A DNA stretch of 64,000 bases from an uncultured Treponema sp. (lineage in GTDB: Bacteria; Spirochaetota; Spirochaetia; Treponematales; Treponemataceae), in NCBI GenBank assembly GCA_945877425.1, contig CAMCRZ010000011.1:1-64000 (forward strand). The letters are read 5' to 3'. The translations under genes were made by a program, and so were the position numbers. Numbering within the stretch: position 1 is the stretch's first letter; each line of letters opens with the position of its first letter. The notes beneath the pieces were generated by a model. That model made no database searches. It saw only the letters and a list, made by a program, of their open reading frames with translations, and had not been told where the DNA came from. Positions 60,984-64,000 of the stretch are shown in pieces.

Positions 60984-61043
60984 GAACTGGAGCTGCCTTG
61001 CAAATTAGTTTTCGTAGTGAAATACTTCCGGCAGCTTCAGTTC
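60984..61043 (-). terminator. Large hairpin downstream of ndk
   Basis: GAACTGGAGCTGCC (60984-60997) and GGCAGCTTCAGTTC (61030-61043) pair at 13 of 14 positions. It sits directly after ndk; there is no long T-run, so termination is likely but not certain. Confidence 0.55.
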
Positions 61044-61061
61044 ATTTTCAGAAAATTAAGA

Positions 61062-61508
61062 TTAGTACCAAATTGCAGCCTGATCTTCCCAGTCAATTAT
61101 TTCTTCTGGTTTAAAGAATAAGTTGATTTCCCGTTCTGCACTTTCTGAACTGTCGCTTGCGTGAATAACATTGTGTGAAGTGTGTGAAACAAAATCTCCG
61201 CGGATAGTTCCAGGCATTGCATCAATAGGATTAGTTGCACCTACAACTTTTCTTACTAAAGAAACACATTCATCACCCTGCCATACCATTGCAACAACAG
61301 GACCACTTGTAATGTAATCAACAAGTTCATCGTAGAAAGCTTTTCCAGCGTGTTCAGCGTAATGATTTGATGCAAGTTCCTGACTGATATTCATTAATTT
61401 AATGCCGACAAGCTTAAGCCCTTTTCTCTCAAGGCGACTTATAACTTCGCCAACAAGCCTGCGGTTTAATACACCTGGCTTTAACATTGTAAAACATCTT
61501 GTACTCAT
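61062..61508 (-). CDS. ndk: Nucleoside-diphosphate kinase
   Basis: NDK transfers the gamma-phosphate between nucleoside triphosphates and diphosphates through a phospho-His. The 148-residue protein starts MSTRCFTMLKPGVLNRRLVG and has the active-site SHNVIHASDSSESAEREI with the catalytic His. MVWQGDECVSLVRKVVGATNP and GTIRGDFV are typical. The N-terminal motif is KPGV instead of the common KPDGV/KPDAV, as in a divergent group of NDKs. The start at 61508 is chosen because the longer frame has no matching N-terminus. No clear Shine-Dalgarno is seen. Divergent from gpsA. Confidence 0.93.
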   Translation of the reverse strand: MSTRCFTMLKPGVLNRRLVGEVISRLERKGLKLVGIKLMNISQELASNHYAEHAGKAFYDELVDYITSGPVVAMVWQGDECVSLVRKVVGATNPIDAMPGTIRGDFVSHTSHNVIHASDSSESAEREINLFFKPEEIIDWEDQAAIWY

Positions 61509-61611
61509 AATGGGAAAAAGTATTGCAAAAAAATCGTTAAAAATCAACATATTTTGCCCTAATTTTACCATACGCCAGACTGCAGCACGAAAAGACTGCA
61601 ATCAGTGTGTG

Positions 61612-61640
61612 TTGAAAAAATCTATTTGTGGCAGTATAAT
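61612..61640 (+). promoter_or_regulatory. Promoter of gpsA
   Basis: TTGAAA (61612-61617), 17 bases, TATAAT (61635-61640). Here the leader is about 40 bases and contains AGAAGG before the ATG, in contrast to the leaderless genes. Confidence 0.75.
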
Positions 61641-61686
61641 TTAATTTTGAAAAGGATAAAGACAATTTTTTTTAGAAGGTATTTTT

Positions 61687-62739
61687 ATGAACAGCTTAAC
61701 TGTTGGAATTATAGGAGCAGGAGCATGGGGAACTGCTTTAGGTACAGCTTTAGCCCGTGGAGGTCACAGTGTAGAAATTTGGGCGCTGGAAGAAGATGTT
61801 GTAGAGTCAATTAATACATTACATGAAAACAAGCGCTATCTTCCGGGTTACGTATTGGATAAAAAAATGACATCCAGTCTTGATATAAAAAAAGTTGCAT
61901 CTGGAAAAGATTTTCTTATTCTTGCAAGCCCTTCCCTTTACCTTGCATCTACAATCAGCAAATTTAGCGACGTAAGCGACATTCAAAGCGGAAAGACAGT
62001 AATTGCTTCCTTAACAAAAGGATTCGTTCCTTCTGATGATATGCCGCACCTTGTTCTTGAAACAATGGAAAACGTACTTCCTTCATGCTATAAAGATTCT
62101 ACTGTTTACGTTGCAGGTCCAAGTCATGCAGAAGAAGTTGCGCTTGGAAAAATCACAGGGTTAATTGCAGCAAGCAACAATCACCGTAATGCAGTAAAAG
62201 TTCGTGATCTTCTAAGAGTGCCTGGAATAATGGCTTATGCTTCTTTCGACACAATTGGCGTACAGATTTGTGCAGCTGTAAAAAACGTAATTGCTACAGT
62301 TTACGGAAGCCTTGATGCTATGGCTGAAAACAGCGATATTTTTGGCGACAACACAGAAAGCCTTCTTATGGCAGCAGGACTTAACGAAATTCAGATAATC
62401 GGATTTGCAATGGGAGCAACTCATGCCGAAACCTTTACTTCCATAAGCGGAGTAGGCGATTTAGACGTAACCTGCAAATCAAAATACGGAAGAAACAGGC
62501 GCTTTGGTCAGGATATCATTAAAAACGGAATTCTTGAACAGTTCAAAAATCTTGACGATTTGATTTTAAATGTTAAGAAAGTAGGATATTTGCCGGAAGG
62601 CGCAATTGCCTGTAAATACGTTCATCAGATTGCAGAAAAAAAACATCTGAAACTTCCTATTTGCGATGCCTTGTATCGTGTGCTTAACAAGGAAATTAAA
62701 CCGGAAGATGTTTTGCAGGAAATTCTTTCGTCAAGATAA
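61687..62739 (+). CDS. gpsA: Glycerol-3-phosphate dehydrogenase [NAD(P)+]
   Basis: GpsA reduces dihydroxyacetone phosphate to sn-glycerol-3-phosphate for phospholipid synthesis. The 350-residue protein has the NAD site GIIGAGAWGTALGTALARGG, PSLYLASTISKF, TKGFV, VAGPSHAEEVALGK, the catalytic Lys region CAAVKNVIATVYG, and the substrate site SGVGDLDVTCKSKYGRNRRFG. AGAAGG precedes the ATG. ffh follows after 21 bases and is probably co-transcribed. Confidence 0.96.
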   Translation: MNSLTVGIIGAGAWGTALGTALARGGHSVEIWALEEDVVESINTLHENKRYLPGYVLDKKMTSSLDIKKVASGKDFLILASPSLYLASTISKFSDVSDIQSGKTVIASLTKGFVPSDDMPHLVLETMENVLPSCYKDSTVYVAGPSHAEEVALGKITGLIAASNNHRNAVKVRDLLRVPGIMAYASFDTIGVQICAAVKNVIATVYGSLDAMAENSDIFGDNTESLLMAAGLNEIQIIGFAMGATHAETFTSISGVGDLDVTCKSKYGRNRRFGQDIIKNGILEQFKNLDDLILNVKKVGYLPEGAIACKYVHQIAEKKHLKLPICDALYRVLNKEIKPEDVLQEILSSR

Positions 62740-62760
62740 AATGCATTTTGAGGTAAAATA

Positions 62761-64000
62761 ATGTTAGAAAAAATAACAAGTACTTTCAGCGGAATAATTA
62801 AAACTTTAGCCGGAAAATCAACTATTACTGAAAAAAATATTGAAGAAACAGTTGAACAAATCAAAATGGCTCTTCTTGAAGCAGACGTAAACCTTAGGGT
62901 TGTGCGCCGTTTCGTAAACAGTACAATAGAAGAAGCTAAAGGTGAAAAAGTATTAAAGGCAGTAGATCCAGGCCAGCAGTTTGTCAAAATCATCAACGAC
63001 AAAATCATTGCAATGCTTGGCGACAAAAAAACTGACCTTGCATTAAAAGGCCCTGACACTCAGAGCGTAATCCTTCTTCTCGGACTTCAGGGTGCTGGTA
63101 AAACAACTGCAGCTCATAAACTTGCATACCGTCTTAAAAAAGAAGGACGCAAGCCTTTGCTCGTTGCCTGTGACCTTGTGAGGCCTGCTGCAGTAGAACA
63201 GCTTTGCGTTTTAGGCGAAAAAATTGATGTGCCTGTTTACAAAGAAGACGGCGGAAAAAATGCAGTAAAAATTGCCGCTAATTCAATTGATTTTGCAAAG
63301 AAAAACGGTCTTGATACAATTATTGTGGATACAGCCGGACGCCTTCAGATTGATGAAGATATGATGAAGGAATTAGTTGATGTAAAGAAGAAAGTTAATC
63401 CTGTAGAAACTATTCTTGTTGCTGATTCCATGACCGGTCAGAATGCAGTTGACATTGCCAAAAGTTTCGACGAACAGCTTGGTCTTTCAGGCGTTATTCT
63501 TACTAAGTTTGACTCTGATGCCCGTGGTGGTGCTGCACTTTCGTTAAAATCAATTACAAACAAGCCTATTCTTTTCATCGGTACTGGTGAAAAAACTGAA
63601 GACTTTGAGCCCTTCCATCCTGACAGAATTGCAAGCCGTATTCTTGGCATGGGTGATATTGTTACTCTTGTTGAAAAAGCTCAGGAAACTGTAGATCAGG
63701 AGCAGGCTGCCAAGCTTCAGAAAAAAATGGCACGTAATGAGTTTACGCTGCAGGATATGCTGGAGCAGTTTGAATCAGTTGAAAAAATGGGTTCAGTGTC
63801 AAAGCTCCTTGATATGATGCCTGGTCTTGCAGGACAAATTAGCGAAGATCAGATTGATAAAGCAGGAATCAAGCATCAGAAAGCTATAATCCAAAGCATG
63901 ACTAAAAAAGAAAGGGCAAATCACCTTATTATAGGACCTGCCAGACGAAAGCGTATTGCTAAGGGAAGCGGCACTTCAGTTCAGGAAGTAAATAAACTTA
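62761..64000 (+). CDS. ffh: Signal recognition particle protein Ffh, C-terminus beyond window edge
   Basis: The reading frame is open to the right edge; 413 residues are visible. Ffh binds signal sequences on the ribosome and delivers them to FtsY. N-domain (about 1-90; TSTFSGIIKTLAGKSTITEKNI), GTPase G-domain with GLQGAGKTTAAHKLA, DLVRPAAVEQL, DTAGRLQIDEDM, and TKFDSDARGGAALS, and the beginning of the Met-rich M domain (FTLQDMLEQFESVEKMGSVSKLLDMMPG, then the SRP-RNA-binding region). GAGG lies 7 bases before the ATG at 62761. In the same orientation as gpsA, 21 bases downstream. Confidence 0.96.
   Translation, partial: MLEKITSTFSGIIKTLAGKSTITEKNIEETVEQIKMALLEADVNLRVVRRFVNSTIEEAKGEKVLKAVDPGQQFVKIINDKIIAMLGDKKTDLALKGPDTQSVILLLGLQGAGKTTAAHKLAYRLKKEGRKPLLVACDLVRPAAVEQLCVLGEKIDVPVYKEDGGKNAVKIAANSIDFAKKNGLDTIIVDTAGRLQIDEDMMKELVDVKKKVNPVETILVADSMTGQNAVDIAKSFDEQLGLSGVILTKFDSDARGGAALSLKSITNKPILFIGTGEKTEDFEPFHPDRIASRILGMGDIVTLVEKAQETVDQEQAAKLQKKMARNEFTLQDMLEQFESVEKMGSVSKLLDMMPGLAGQISEDQIDKAGIKHQKAIIQSMTKKERANHLIIGPARRKRIAKGSGTSVQEVNKL

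Noticed and set aside
61509..61601. N-terminal extension of NDK
   Set aside because: The family starts at MSTRCFTMLKPG; the extension has no homology or ribosome binding site.

Overview
The window is 64 kb of low-GC chromosome from a fermentative spirochaete, most probably a host-associated Treponema. The assignment rests on several features: a mitochondrial-type EF-G of the spirochaetal kind, a complete Rnf complex, Treponema-like lipoproteins, a PAP2-related protein with a divergent third motif, a GH3 enzyme with swapped domain order, and two large secreted beta-1,3-glucanases. No rRNA, CRISPR array, phage or complete insertion sequence is present. Genes are dense and both ends are cut: an SH3-type lipoprotein at the left and ffh at the right.

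Layout. 1-3.1 kb: lipoprotein, fabF and mraY, all on the minus strand. 3.1-5.4 kb: an accessory stretch with three copies of a dispersed intergenic repeat, a TacA/TacT-type toxin-antitoxin pair and a small membrane protein, followed by tRNA-Gln. 5.6-9.6 kb: a GerMN-domain protein, a secreted protein of unknown function and proS. 9.7-10.1 kb: a large repeat copy carrying a MITE-like insertion with an 8-bp target duplication. 10.2-15.7 kb: two adjacent lipoproteins, one with two GH16 domains and one with a GH64 domain, for beta-1,3-glucan attack at the cell surface. 16-23.4 kb: a DUF2007-like protein, guanine deaminase, a class-3 lipase, PepF, an M20 peptidase and galE. 23.5-27.2 kb: an AraC regulator and a permuted GH3 glucosidase, likely completing glucan use inside the cell. 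27.6-30.2 kb: a RecA-like ATPase and gpmI. 30.3-32.2 kb: a TetR/flavoprotein/flavodoxin operon with a clear operator. 32.2-34.1 kb: a glycine-riboswitch-controlled Na+ symporter. 34.1-37.1 kb: the ferrous iron operon feoA-feoA-feoB plus a 55-residue Cys-rich protein. 37.4-41.5 kb: deoC, pta and fusA. 41.9-46.8 kb: a putative outer-membrane protein, a CsdA-like helicase and the PAP2-related protein. 46.8-51.9 kb: metH (no reactivation domain), metF and rqcH. 52-54 kb: a broken nucleotidyltransferase and ilvB. 54.1-59.2 kb: rnfCDGEAB. 59.4-64 kb: a CapA-like lipoprotein, ndk, gpsA and ffh.

Metabolism. The genes fit sugar fermentation: extracellular glucan cleavage, lower glycolysis (gpmI), phosphotransacetylase, and Rnf coupling ferredoxin:NAD+ electron flow to ion pumping. 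The Na+-dependent amino-acid symporter could use an Rnf-generated gradient.

Two genome-style features stand out. First, at about nine genes a sigma-70-like promoter lies so that the predicted transcription start falls on or beside the ATG, suggesting that leaderless mRNAs are common in this organism; the pattern also revises several start codons. Second, a modular, structured intergenic repeat recurs at nine loci. One of its modules folds into nested hairpins with varied loops but intact stems.
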